Of a DNA stretch of 64,000 bases, positions 28,025 through 36,764 are shown piece by piece; positions within the stretch are counted from its first letter, which is position 1; each line of letters starts with the position of its first letter. The stretch is from Candidatus Sulfotelmatobacter sp. Its GTDB lineage: Bacteria; Acidobacteriota; Terriglobia; Terriglobales; Acidobacteriaceae. The position numbers were made by a program, and so were the translations under genes. The notes below the pieces were generated by a model. The model saw only the letters and a list, made by a program, of their open reading frames with translations, ran no database searches and was not told the origin of the DNA. The DNA lies in the NCBI GenBank assembly GCA_036500765.1, contig DASYBM010000004.1, positions 1,116,001-1,180,000 of the forward strand. The letters are read 5' to 3'.

Positions 28025-30526
28025 ATGCAAGCAGAGAAGGACGAACTGAAGAAGGACGAGCTAACGCTCCAGACGAAGGCATTCGTCGGCATCACCGCGT
28101 TGATTGGCGTGGTAGTGCTGTGCTGTGCCCTGCTGCATTGGCAATCGCAAGACCTGATGCGTTTCTTCTGCTACCTGGCGGTAGCGGTGCTGGCATCGGG
28201 GTTGAAAGTACAACTGCCGGGCATCGACGGCACGATGTCGGTGAACTTCCTGTTCATCCTGCTCGGAGTGTTGGAACTGAGCCTTCCGGAAACTCTTGTG
28301 ATCGGCTGCACGGCGAGCCTGGTGCAGAGCGTGTGGCAGACGCGCAAACGGCTCGATCCGGTGAAAGTGGTGTTCAATGTGGCCGGCATGATGGCCAATG
28401 CCAGCGCCCTGACCTACATCGGCTATCACTGGATGGCGGCGCGATCGGGATCGAATAAGCCGATTCTGCTGATGATAGCCGCTCTGGTATTTTTCTTCGC
28501 CAACACCTTGCCGATTTCGGTTGTGATTGCGCTGACCGAAGGCAAATCGAGCCGCAAAGTTTGGTCGGAGTGCTACTTCTGGTCGTTCCCTTATTACCTG
28601 GTCGGCGCGGCCGCGGTGGGCCTGGTGGGAATTGTGAACCGCTCGGCGGGATGGCAAACCTCGCTGCTGGTGCTGCCTCTTATTTATTGGGTGTACCGAT
28701 CCTATCGCCTTTACCTCGGCCGGTTGGAAGCGGAAAAGGAACGAGTCGAAGTAGAAAAACGGCATGTGGAGCAGATCGCCTCGCTGAACATGCGGACCAT
28801 TGAGGCGCTCGCGCTTGCCATCGAAGCCAAAGACCACACGACGCACACCCACTTGCAACGAGTACGAACCTATGCCGTCGCAGTGGCGCAGGAATTGAAT
28901 CTCCGGGAGAGCGAGGTGGAGGCGTTGCGGGCGGCCGCTCTGTTGCACGACATCGGCAAGCTGGCAGTGCCGGAACAGATCATCAACAAGCCGGGAAAGC
29001 TTACGCCGGAAGAGTTCGAAAAGATGAAGGTGCATCCGATCGTGGGCGCTGAGATTCTGGAGCGGGTGGCGTTTCCTTATCCCGTCGCGCCGATTGTTAA
29101 GTCGCATCATGAACGCTGGGATGGAACGGGATATCCGGAGGGATTGAGCGGGCAAGACATTCCAATCGGCGCGCGCATTCTGGGCGCGGTCGATTGCCTG
29201 GACGCCCTGGCTTCGCATCGGCAATACCGTCCGGCGCTGCCGCTGGTCGAGGCCATGGCCAAGGTCAAGGAGAAGGCAGGGACGTGGTTCGATCCTCGGG
29301 TCGTCGAAATTCTGGAGAACCGCTATATCGAGTTGGAGCGCGTCGCGCAAATGTCGGAAGAGACGCTGGTCTCGCACGGGCTTTCGAAGATGGTACGTGT
29401 GGAGCGCGGCCTGGCGCCGGCAGCCGGATTCGAACGAAGCGAATCCGCGCAGGGCTCGACCGACAGCGCGGATTTTTTGACGTCGATTGCGTCGGCGCGG
29501 CAAGAGGCGCAGACCATGTTCGAACTGAGCCAGGATCTGGGCGTGTCGCTGAGCCTGAGCGAGACGCTGTCGGTGCTTTCGATGCGCTTACGCCGCATGA
29601 TTCCTTACGATTCGATAGCTGTATTTGTAAACCGCAATGGCTGGCTGCTGCCGGAACTGGTGAGCGGTGAAAATTTTCGCATGCTGTCTGCGTTGAAGGT
29701 CAGGGTCGGCGAGGGATTATGCGGATGGGTGGCGGAGAACTGCAAGCCGATCGTGAACGGCAATCCGCAGGTGGAAGAGGGATATGTGGTCGATCCCGAC
29801 AAGCATACGACGTTGCAATCGGCGCTGGTCGTGCCTCTAGAGGGGCTGAACGGCGTGGTAGGCGTGTTGGCCATGTATCACTCGACCCGGGATGCGTTCA
29901 CGCCCGATCATTTGAGAATTCTGCTGGCCGTGGCCTCGAAGGTCGCGCTGTCGGTGGAGAACGCATTGAAGTATCAGCAGGCGGAGAGTTCGGCCACCAC
30001 CGACTACCTGACCGGGCTGCCCAATGCGCGCTCGCTGTTTGTGCATCTGGCGCAGGAAGTGGCGCGCTGCCGTCGCATGAAAACGTCGCTGGCGGTGCTG
30101 GTCTGCGATATCGATGGATTCAAGGCGATCAACGATTCCTTCGGACATCTGGAGGGCGACAAACTGCTGCGCGAATTTACGGCGCGTCTCAAGGAAGTTT
30201 GTCGCGGCTATGACTATGTGGCGCGCATGGGCGGAGACGAATTCGTAATTACGGCTCCCGGACTGACAAAAGAGGCCGCCGTGGAAAAAGCGGAATTGTT
30301 AAATCAGGCGGCCATCGAGTCAGGACGGCATATCTGCGGGCGCGATGTGATCACGCTGAGCGTGGGGATGGCATCGTGTCCGGACGACGGCTTCGACGTA
30401 GAGCGCTTGCTGGCTGAGGCTGATCGACGCATGTATTCCATGAAGCAGCAGCACCATGCCGAAGCGGCTACACGCAAAGACGACACCAGGACTCGCTTGG
30501 CTTCCCGCGGGGCTGCCGGCCAATAG
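28025..30526 (+). CDS. Membrane cyclic-di-GMP enzyme: MASE-like, HD-GYP, GAF and GGDEF domains
   Basis: 833 residues. Residues 1-230 form a multi-helix membrane domain. A coiled linker leads to an HD-GYP phosphodiesterase domain with LLHDIGK (His308-Asp309) and HHERWDGTGYP (361-371) intact. A GAF domain follows (about 500-650), then a GGDEF cyclase domain with GGDEF intact (736-740) and an RxxD inhibitory site (RGYD, 727-730) five residues before it. Both making and breaking of cyclic di-GMP are therefore possible. I prefer ATG 28025 over the TTG at 28019. The membrane domain has a stand-alone paralogue at 38634. The stop overlaps the AGGAGG of the next gene. Confidence 0.9.
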   Translation: MQAEKDELKKDELTLQTKAFVGITALIGVVVLCCALLHWQSQDLMRFFCYLAVAVLASGLKVQLPGIDGTMSVNFLFILLGVLELSLPETLVIGCTASLVQSVWQTRKRLDPVKVVFNVAGMMANASALTYIGYHWMAARSGSNKPILLMIAALVFFFANTLPISVVIALTEGKSSRKVWSECYFWSFPYYLVGAAAVGLVGIVNRSAGWQTSLLVLPLIYWVYRSYRLYLGRLEAEKERVEVEKRHVEQIASLNMRTIEALALAIEAKDHTTHTHLQRVRTYAVAVAQELNLRESEVEALRAAALLHDIGKLAVPEQIINKPGKLTPEEFEKMKVHPIVGAEILERVAFPYPVAPIVKSHHERWDGTGYPEGLSGQDIPIGARILGAVDCLDALASHRQYRPALPLVEAMAKVKEKAGTWFDPRVVEILENRYIELERVAQMSEETLVSHGLSKMVRVERGLAPAAGFERSESAQGSTDSADFLTSIASARQEAQTMFELSQDLGVSLSLSETLSVLSMRLRRMIPYDSIAVFVNRNGWLLPELVSGENFRMLSALKVRVGEGLCGWVAENCKPIVNGNPQVEEGYVVDPDKHTTLQSALVVPLEGLNGVVGVLAMYHSTRDAFTPDHLRILLAVASKVALSVENALKYQQAESSATTDYLTGLPNARSLFVHLAQEVARCRRMKTSLAVLVCDIDGFKAINDSFGHLEGDKLLREFTARLKEVCRGYDYVARMGGDEFVITAPGLTKEAAVEKAELLNQAAIESGRHICGRDVITLSVGMASCPDDGFDVERLLAEADRRMYSMKQQHHAEAATRKDDTRTRLASRGAAGQ

Positions 30527-30540
30527 GAGGATCTCTCACC

Positions 30541-31407
30541 ATGTTGGGGCGGAAAATTGCGCGGCATGGACTTGCCATCGTCGCCACGGTTTTGCTCGGC
30601 GGCTTGCTCTCGACGGCGCTGGTGCGGCTGGCGCCCGGCTTCGATGTGGATGAAGAACAACTGGATCCGCATCTGAATGCCGAAAGCATTCGCGCTTTGC
30701 GCCAGGCCAGGCTGGAACAGCACAACATCTTCCGCTTTTATTTTCATTCCCTGGAACGTGCCGCTCACGGCGATCTGGGTACTTCGCTTTCGCTGGGGCA
30801 GCCGGTAAGTGTGCTGCTGCGGGAGCGTACGCCGCTTACACTACGCCTCGTTGGGCTCGGGCTGTTACTGAGTTGGGCGGTCGCGATGGCGATGGCGCTG
30901 AGCGCGGCATGGTTGCGCGTGTCGGCGTACGACGCATTGACGACAACGATCAGCGGGACATTCCTGTGTATTCCTGCCGCGGCGCTGGCGCTGTTGTCGG
31001 TGCTTTGGAATGTTCCGGGAGCGCTGGCGATTGCGTTGATCGTGTTTCCGCGCGTTTATCGCTACGCGCGCAATCTGCTGGGCAAGGCTTATGCCCTGCC
31101 ACACATTATTACGGCGCGGGCGAAAGGAGTGAGCGAGTTGCGGATTCTGTTCTGGCACGTCGTTCCGGTGGCCGGGCCGCAGTTGCTGGCGGTGGCAGGA
31201 GTTTCCGTAAGCATCGCAGTCGGGGCGGCGATTCCGGTTGAAGCTTTATGCGGCTTAGCGGGAGTTGGACAGTTGGCCTGGCAGGCGGCATTGGCGCGCG
31301 ATCTGCCGCTGCTTACGAATCTGACGATCCTGGTTACGCTGGTAACCTTGCTGGCCAACTCGGGCGCAGATGTAATCGGAACGATGCTTCGCGGTCAGGA
31401 AGCATGA
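30541..31407 (+). CDS. Peptide/nickel-type ABC transporter permease (DppB-like)
   Basis: A 288-residue permease with five to six helices. It carries the EAA-like loop near residues 190-215 (ARAKGVSELRILFWHVVPVAGPQL), and GLAGVGQLAWQAALARDLPLL near the C terminus, typical of the DppB/OppB family. It is about 20-50 residues shorter than usual because the periplasmic region after helix 1 is brief. A strong Shine-Dalgarno (AGGAGG, starting in the stop of the preceding gene) lies before the ATG, so it is probably translated from the same mRNA as the HD-GYP/GGDEF protein. Confidence 0.82.
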   Translation: MLGRKIARHGLAIVATVLLGGLLSTALVRLAPGFDVDEEQLDPHLNAESIRALRQARLEQHNIFRFYFHSLERAAHGDLGTSLSLGQPVSVLLRERTPLTLRLVGLGLLLSWAVAMAMALSAAWLRVSAYDALTTTISGTFLCIPAAALALLSVLWNVPGALAIALIVFPRVYRYARNLLGKAYALPHIITARAKGVSELRILFWHVVPVAGPQLLAVAGVSVSIAVGAAIPVEALCGLAGVGQLAWQAALARDLPLLTNLTILVTLVTLLANSGADVIGTMLRGQEA

Positions 31408-31417
31408 GGTTCATAGC

Positions 31418-32269
31418 ATGGGGTCAGACTATGACGTTCAGAGTATGACGCCCGCGAGTACGAACCTGTGGCGCAAGCTCGCGTGCACCGTTCTTCTGCT
31501 GGTGGTGGGCGTATCGCTGGCGGCGAACTGGCTGGCTCCGGCGGGATATGCGAAGCAGTATCGCGAGGCCGCAGGCGCCCCTCCATCGCATGAGCACTGG
31601 CTCGGGACCGATGAAATTGGGCGCGACCGCTTCGCGCGCGTATTGTATGGAACGCGGATTTCGCTGCTGCTGGCGCCGGCGGCGGCATTGCTCTCGACTT
31701 TGATGGCGGCGCTGGTCGGTGGACTCGCCGGATATCTGGGCGGGGCATGGGCACGCGCTGCGATGGCGGTGACAGATTTATTTCTCTCGCTGCCGTGGCT
31801 GTTTTTGTTGATCACAGTTCGCGCGGTGATGCCGCTCAATGTATCGCCGCTGGTTTCGGTGCTGGTGACGTTTCTGATGTTGGGCTTATTGGGCTGGACA
31901 AGCGCCGCGCGGGTTTTGTGCTCGTCGGCGGGATCGCTGCGGGATTCGGATTTCCTGCGACAGGCGCGCGCTTCCGGCATTCGCGGGTCGCGGTTGTTCT
32001 GGGTACACGTGCTGCCGAATTTGAAACCAGTATTGCTGGCGCAGTTCTGGATTTCAATTCCAGCCTTCATTTTGAGCGAAGCGAATCTGGGAATTTTAGG
32101 CTTGGGTGTGGCCGAGCCCATGCCTTCTTGGGGAAGTTTGTTGAAGGAGTTGGAAGGAATGGTCTCGGTGGGCGAAGAGCCGTGGAAGTTTGTGCCGTTG
32201 ATTTTGCTGGTGGTGGTGGTGACGTCGTTTCAGTTGGTGCTTTCAAAGCAGGAAGAGGTAGCCGCATGA
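31418..32269 (+). CDS. Peptide/nickel-type ABC transporter permease (DppC-like)
   Basis: A 283-residue permease: an N-terminal helix followed by HWLGTDEIGRDRFARVLYGTR-type sequence (residues about 62-82), diagnostic of the OppC/DppC family, then five further helices and the cytoplasmic loop ARASGIRGSRLFWVHVLPN. It follows the DppB-like gene by ten bases and overlaps the substrate-binding protein gene by four (ATGA). Together the two permeases form the membrane channel. Confidence 0.86.
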   Translation: MGSDYDVQSMTPASTNLWRKLACTVLLLVVGVSLAANWLAPAGYAKQYREAAGAPPSHEHWLGTDEIGRDRFARVLYGTRISLLLAPAAALLSTLMAALVGGLAGYLGGAWARAAMAVTDLFLSLPWLFLLITVRAVMPLNVSPLVSVLVTFLMLGLLGWTSAARVLCSSAGSLRDSDFLRQARASGIRGSRLFWVHVLPNLKPVLLAQFWISIPAFILSEANLGILGLGVAEPMPSWGSLLKELEGMVSVGEEPWKFVPLILLVVVVTSFQLVLSKQEEVAA

Positions 32270-33888
32270 AGAACCGAGTTTACCCGAGCTGGAAGACATT
32301 CGTAGCATCCCTTATCGTCGTGATCGGCGCGCTCGCTGGCTCGGCCATCGCGCAAGGCGAACTGCGGTTTTGTTTGCGGTCGGAGCCGAAGACGTTCGAT
32401 CCGTTGAAGGTCGAAGACGATGCGTCGGTGGCGATCCGGTACTTGACCGGCGGAGTGCTGGTGCGGATGAACCGGCAGACGCAGGCTCTGGAGCCGGGGC
32501 TGGCGGAATCCTGGAAGATTTCGAAGGACGGCAAGCAGATCACGTTCAAACTACGCAGTGGAATTTCGTTCTCCGATGGCACACCTTTTTCTGCCGAAGA
32601 TGTGGCCTACACGGTGAAGCAGTTGATGGATCCGGCGCTGCACTCGCCAACTGGCGACGCATTCCGTTCCGGGCAGGGCGATGTGGAGACGAAGATCATT
32701 TCGCCGACGCAGATTTCGATTACGTTTCCAGCGCCCGTGGCCGGACTCGACCGCCAATTCGATCAGGTCGCGATTCTCTCCGAGCATTCGTCAAGAAAAG
32801 AAATGGCGGTGCTGGGGCCGTTCATGGTCGCCGATTATAAGCCGGGCGCGACTGTGCTGCTGAAGCGCAATCCGAATTACTGGAAGACGGATGCGCAGGG
32901 GCGGAGGCTGCCATACCTCGATTCCATCAAGCTGGACATTCAGCCCAATCGCGATGTGGAAATGCTGCGCTTCAAGCGCGGAGAGATCGACCTGATCAAT
33001 TCGCTGGACAGCGAGTACTTCGACAAACTGGCGGCGACCAATCCGCAGGTGGTACACGATGCCGGCGCTTCACTCGACAGCGAGCAGATGTGGTTTAACG
33101 AAGTGGCGAAGTCTCCGCTGCCGGAATTCAAGAAGAGCTGGTTCCGCTCGCCGACTTTCCGGCGTGCGATCTCCGAGGCGATCAATCGAGCGGACCTGGC
33201 GCGGGTGGTATTTCGCGGGCACGCGCAGGCCGCGGTGGGCCCGGTGTCTCCGGCCAACAAGCTCTGGTTCAACGCCAACCTGAAGCCCGATGTTTATTCG
33301 CCGGACGCCGCGCTGAAAGCCTTGCAGGGCGACGGATTTCGGCTGGAGAACGGAACTTTAAAAGATAAAGCTGGAAATGCCGTCGTATTTTCCATCATCA
33401 CCAATGCAGGCAACAAATATCGCGAGCGCATGGCCACGATGATTCAGGAGGACCTCCAAAAAATCGGGATTCAAGTCAACGTCGTAACGCTCGACTTCCC
33501 TTCCCTGATCGAGCGCATGACGCAGACGTTCGATTATGAAGCAATCTTACTGGGCCTCACCAATGTCGGACTCGACCCGAGCGAGCAGATGAACGTGTGG
33601 TTGAGTTCGTCGGAGAATCATCAGTGGAATCCGTCGGAGAAGGTTCCGGAAACCGCGTGGGAGGCCGAGATCGACCGGCTGATGCGGGCGCAGGCTTCGT
33701 CGGCGGATGCCAAGAAGCGCAAGGAAAGTTTCGACCGCGTGCAGGAAATTGCGGTCGAGCAGGCGCCGTTTATTTTTCTGGTGAATCGGAATGCTTTGTC
33801 GGCCGTGGCTGCGACGGTACACGGAGCTAGTCCAGTGATCCTGGTGCCGCAGACTTATTGGAATGCGGAGCGGCTGGCGGTGAAGTAG
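32266..33888 (+). CDS. ABC transporter substrate-binding protein (SBP_bac_5 family)
   Basis: 540 residues with a signal peptide (1-30, ending G-S-A-I-A-Q) and the extracellular solute-binding family 5 fold: LRSEPKTFDP near the start, LAESWKISKDGKQITFKLR around residue 80, and FSDGTPFSAEDVAYTVK. Family members bind peptides, nickel or other solutes. The start at 32266 is chosen because the signal peptide begins there and the ATGA overlap with the permease gene is typical; the open frame before it is antisense to nothing but lies inside the permease gene. The ligand is unknown. Confidence 0.88.
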   Translation: MKNRVYPSWKTFVASLIVVIGALAGSAIAQGELRFCLRSEPKTFDPLKVEDDASVAIRYLTGGVLVRMNRQTQALEPGLAESWKISKDGKQITFKLRSGISFSDGTPFSAEDVAYTVKQLMDPALHSPTGDAFRSGQGDVETKIISPTQISITFPAPVAGLDRQFDQVAILSEHSSRKEMAVLGPFMVADYKPGATVLLKRNPNYWKTDAQGRRLPYLDSIKLDIQPNRDVEMLRFKRGEIDLINSLDSEYFDKLAATNPQVVHDAGASLDSEQMWFNEVAKSPLPEFKKSWFRSPTFRRAISEAINRADLARVVFRGHAQAAVGPVSPANKLWFNANLKPDVYSPDAALKALQGDGFRLENGTLKDKAGNAVVFSIITNAGNKYRERMATMIQEDLQKIGIQVNVVTLDFPSLIERMTQTFDYEAILLGLTNVGLDPSEQMNVWLSSSENHQWNPSEKVPETAWEAEIDRLMRAQASSADAKKRKESFDRVQEIAVEQAPFIFLVNRNALSAVAATVHGASPVILVPQTYWNAERLAVK

Positions 33889-33899
33889 GAACACCAAAT

Positions 33900-33990
33900 C
33901 CTTAACCACAGAGGGCGCTGAGAATCACAGAGTAATTCAAATTCTTGGCCACGGATTTTCGCGGATTCTCACGGATCTGAATTCTGAATT
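33900..33990. repeat. Degenerate short-period intergenic repeat (CACAGAG and CGGAT units)
   Basis: The gap between the binding protein and the ATPase contains CCACAGAGGGCGCTGAGAATCACAGAG and then CGGATTTTCGCGGATTCTCACGGATC, two short runs of imperfect repeats spaced about 10-17 bases. They look like other low-complexity spacers in the window. Confidence 0.5.
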
Positions 33991-33994
33991 TTTG

Positions 33995-34831
33995 ATGGAC
34001 TCCAGTTATCAGGGCGACGCTCTTCTCACGGCACGCGTCTCGGTGCGGTATGGGGAGAAGCCTGCGGTGCTGCGTGATGTGCAGTTCGAGATTCGGCGGG
34101 GCGAGGTTCTTGGGCTGGTCGGACAGAGCGGATCGGGCAAGAGCACGCTGGCTATGGCGATTCTGGGATTGCTCGATCGCAAGCGGGTGAAGACCGAAGG
34201 TGCCATCGATCTCGACGGCTGCGATCTGCTCCAGCTACGCGATCGGGAGTTACGCGGGCTGCGCGGAAGAAAAGTTGCGCTGGTGTTGCAGAGTCCGCTG
34301 TCGTCGCTGAACCCGGCGCTGAAGATTCGGACGCAGTTAAAGGAAGCGTGGCGGGCGCATGCTTCAGGCTCGAGCGCCGATTGCGATCTTGCGATCCGGG
34401 CGGCCCTCGATAGCGTAAGTCTGCCATCCAGCGATGAGTTCCTACAAAAATATTCGGCCCAGATGAGCGTGGGGCAGGCGCAGCGCGTGCTGATCGCGAT
34501 GGCGGTGATGCATCGCCCTGCACTGCTGATTGCCGATGAGGCCACGAGCGCGCTCGATGTAATCACGCAATCCGAGATCCTCGCGCTGTTTCGCGAACTG
34601 AACCGCAGCACCGGGATGGCGATCCTCTATATCTCACACGATCTGCCGTCGGTGGCGGGCATCTGCGACCGAATTGCCATCCTGCACGGAGGCCAGATCG
34701 TCGAGACTGGCACGACCGAGCAGGTCCTGACCAATCCTCGCCACGAATATACGCGGCGCCTGATGGCGGCGATGCCGAAAATGCCGCATCGAGTCGCGTC
34801 GACCAAGGCGGCGGCTGCGGCCGCGATCTAG
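33995..34831 (+). CDS. ABC transporter ATP-binding protein (DppD/OppD-like)
   Basis: 278 residues. Walker A GQSGSGKST (43-51), Q-loop LVLQSPLSSLNP, signature MSVGQAQR (unusual; LSGGQ is the normal spelling), Walker B LLIADEATSALD and the H-loop in LYISHDLPS. It is a typical peptide-transporter ATPase, but these systems usually have two (DppD and DppF); no second ATPase follows here, so either this one acts as a homodimer or the partner is elsewhere. I use ATG 33995 rather than the TTG three bases earlier. Confidence 0.86.
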   Translation: MDSSYQGDALLTARVSVRYGEKPAVLRDVQFEIRRGEVLGLVGQSGSGKSTLAMAILGLLDRKRVKTEGAIDLDGCDLLQLRDRELRGLRGRKVALVLQSPLSSLNPALKIRTQLKEAWRAHASGSSADCDLAIRAALDSVSLPSSDEFLQKYSAQMSVGQAQRVLIAMAVMHRPALLIADEATSALDVITQSEILALFRELNRSTGMAILYISHDLPSVAGICDRIAILHGGQIVETGTTEQVLTNPRHEYTRRLMAAMPKMPHRVASTKAAAAAAI

Positions 34832-34922
34832 TTTCGAGAAAAACCAAAGGTAAAACTTTGAGGTCCGTGGTCTTCAGACCGATGGTTGGCGAAATATCGC
34901 ATAACGCTTAAACAGAATCTTC

Positions 34923-36164
34923 TTACGGTTCGTCCAGATCCCCTGGTAGGCCGAAGGCGTACATACGGTCGTCATACGACCCGGCGTAAACTACTCCGTT
35001 TACCACCGTCGGCGAGGAGAACACATAGTACCCGGTCTGGTAGCTCCACAATTTCACGCCAGTGCTCGCGTTCAGCGCGTACACGTTACCGTCTTCCGAG
35101 CCGACATAAACCACACCATTGGCTAGGGCAGGCGCGCTATACACTCCGGCGCCGGTGGCGTAAGCCCAAAGCTCGGTGCCCGTCGTGGAGTTCAGCGCGT
35201 ACAGGTTACCATCACCCGAGCCGAAGTAGAGCACTCCATTTGCGACTGCGGGAGCGGAGCCCACCTGGCCTCCCGTTGTGTAGCTCCAACGCAGAGCACC
35301 CGTCTTCGCGTTCAACGCGTACAGGTTATTGTCGTCCGAGCCGATGTAGACCATCCCATTCGCGACTGCGGCTGATGAGAGTACGGCGTCCCCGGCGGTG
35401 TAATTCCATCGTTTGTTGCCCGTACGGGCGTTCAGCGCATAGACGTTGTGGTTCGCTGAACCGAAGTAGACCAACCCGTACGCTATCGCAGGTGAGGAAA
35501 ACTCCTGCCCGCTCGTATACTTCCACAACAGGGTACCGCTCATGGCGCTCAGCGCGTAAAAAAAACCGCTTTGGGATCCTACATAGACTACCCCGTTGGC
35601 AACCACGGGTGAGGAAGATACGTAGTTTCCGTCGGTGTTATATCTCCAAAGCAGAGTGCCGGTCATCGCGTCCAGCGCATACAGGTAAAAGTCGTCGGAG
35701 CCGATATAAACTACCCCGTTCGCGACCGCGGGCGAGGAAAACACCTGACCACCGGTGGTATAGGTCCACAGCTTCGCGCCGGTATGGGCATTCAACGCAT
35801 AAATCTTATTATCCTCCGAGCCGAAATAAACCACCCCATTTACTACCGCAGCAGAGGAATATACGTAACTGCCAGTGGTGTAGCTCCACAGCTCCTGGAG
35901 GCTCCCTACATTGTTCACATTAAGAATGCTTTCGTAAGGGTTCCAGCGCATCATGTCTGGTAAGAGGAACTCCGTCCAGTTGACACGGACATTGGTCGTC
36001 GACACATCCCCAGGTCCGCCGCTGGTGGACGCTGTGAGTTCCGGCAGTTGCCTAACATCGGTGGGGCCACCTTCAGAAAAGATCTGGGCTTGGGCGCACA
36101 CCGCCAGGCTGTATGGAAGGGCTAACGCTGCGAGCAGCGAGAGGGAAAAGCGCATCGACTTCAT
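34923..36164 (-). CDS. Secreted PQQ-type beta-propeller repeat protein
   Basis: 413 residues with a signal peptide (1-26, ending A-Q-A-Q) and eight or so repeats of the type LYALNAxTGxxLWxYxTG followed by VANGVVYxGSxDG. This is the PQQ/BamB-like beta-propeller pattern with the W motif of each blade. No catalytic or lipobox residues are seen, so it is a secreted or periplasmic binding propeller, not a quinoprotein dehydrogenase as far as can be told. The blade DNA is also repetitive. Confidence 0.85.
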   Translation of the reverse strand: MKSMRFSLSLLAALALPYSLAVCAQAQIFSEGGPTDVRQLPELTASTSGGPGDVSTTNVRVNWTEFLLPDMMRWNPYESILNVNNVGSLQELWSYTTGSYVYSSAAVVNGVVYFGSEDNKIYALNAHTGAKLWTYTTGGQVFSSPAVANGVVYIGSDDFYLYALDAMTGTLLWRYNTDGNYVSSSPVVANGVVYVGSQSGFFYALSAMSGTLLWKYTSGQEFSSPAIAYGLVYFGSANHNVYALNARTGNKRWNYTAGDAVLSSAAVANGMVYIGSDDNNLYALNAKTGALRWSYTTGGQVGSAPAVANGVLYFGSGDGNLYALNSTTGTELWAYATGAGVYSAPALANGVVYVGSEDGNVYALNASTGVKLWSYQTGYYVFSSPTVVNGVVYAGSYDDRMYAFGLPGDLDEP

Positions 36165-36397
36165 TTTTTCTCCCTTGTTTCAAAACGGCGATTCGAATTG
36201 TCGTGGGACCTGAGCCTAACTGCTGGGGAGCTGAAGACAACTACGGGGCCTGTACGCAAGATTGAACATACCGGAGCTAACAGGGTCAAGATGAAAGAAT
36301 TTGCAGACTGCACATGGTCATTGGCGTAACAATCTTTAGATTATTCTACTCAGAACGTCGGGACATTTTGAGTGTATTGGCCTGATTTGGAGAAAAC

Positions 36398-36462
36398 CGG
36401 GGACAGACGGGTGGAGTGCATCCCAGGTGCACTCCAGGGTGCACTCCACCCGTCTGTCCCCG
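36398..36462. repeat. Long perfect palindrome (23-bp stem), REP-like
   Basis: The arms 36398-36420 and 36440-36462 (beginning CGGGGACAGACGGGTGGAG and ending CCACCCGTCTGTCCCCG) pair perfectly over 23 bases around a 19-base spacer that itself repeats part of the arm (GGTGCACTCCA). The GGGGACAGACGGG arm resembles palindromes associated with REP-type tyrosine transposases in this phylum; that link is from general knowledge. Confidence 0.9.
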
Positions 36463-36583
36463 TATTTTCGTCCCCGTATTTTCCCTTCCTTTTTTTGAAA
36501 TAGTTCCCACAAACATCTCGTAACGTCGGCTTCCCTTAACTACGTCGGGTGAGTAACCAGCGCTCGCGGTACGAAAGGCCAGT

Positions 36584-36627
36584 GGGACACACTGTCCCAT
36601 GCCCGCCGGGGCGGGACAGTGTGACCC
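36584..36627. repeat. Palindrome GGGACACACTGTCCC / GGGACAGTGTGACCC
   Basis: 15-base arms with one mismatch around a GC-rich spacer that has its own small hairpin (GCCCGCCGGGGC). It lies 140-180 bases upstream of the subtilase start. Confidence 0.8.
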
Positions 36628-36764
36628 AGACAGATGCTCTGTCGATTCGGAAATCTCCAGCAGAAACAATCACTTACAAGCGTTCAATTGGCTGACGCCG
36701 TGCAACAGGGGGAGTGGGAACGAACTCGATCTTTTCCCCCACCACGAAAGAAGGGTGACACTTT

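Larger units (their letters stand above)
36165..36764. other. Intergenic region with two palindromic elements
   Basis: 600 bases between the divergent PQQ-propeller and subtilase genes. It should contain both promoters. No gene is seen. The elements at 36398-36462 and 36584-36627 are its main structure. Confidence 0.5.

Noticed and set aside
28061-29503. Minus-strand frame of 480 codons
   Set aside because: Antisense to the HD-GYP/GGDEF gene, Arg/His-rich with no motif.
34886-35923. Plus-strand frame of 345 codons rich in Arg and Ser
   Set aside because: Antisense to the PQQ propeller; repeats follow the propeller blades.
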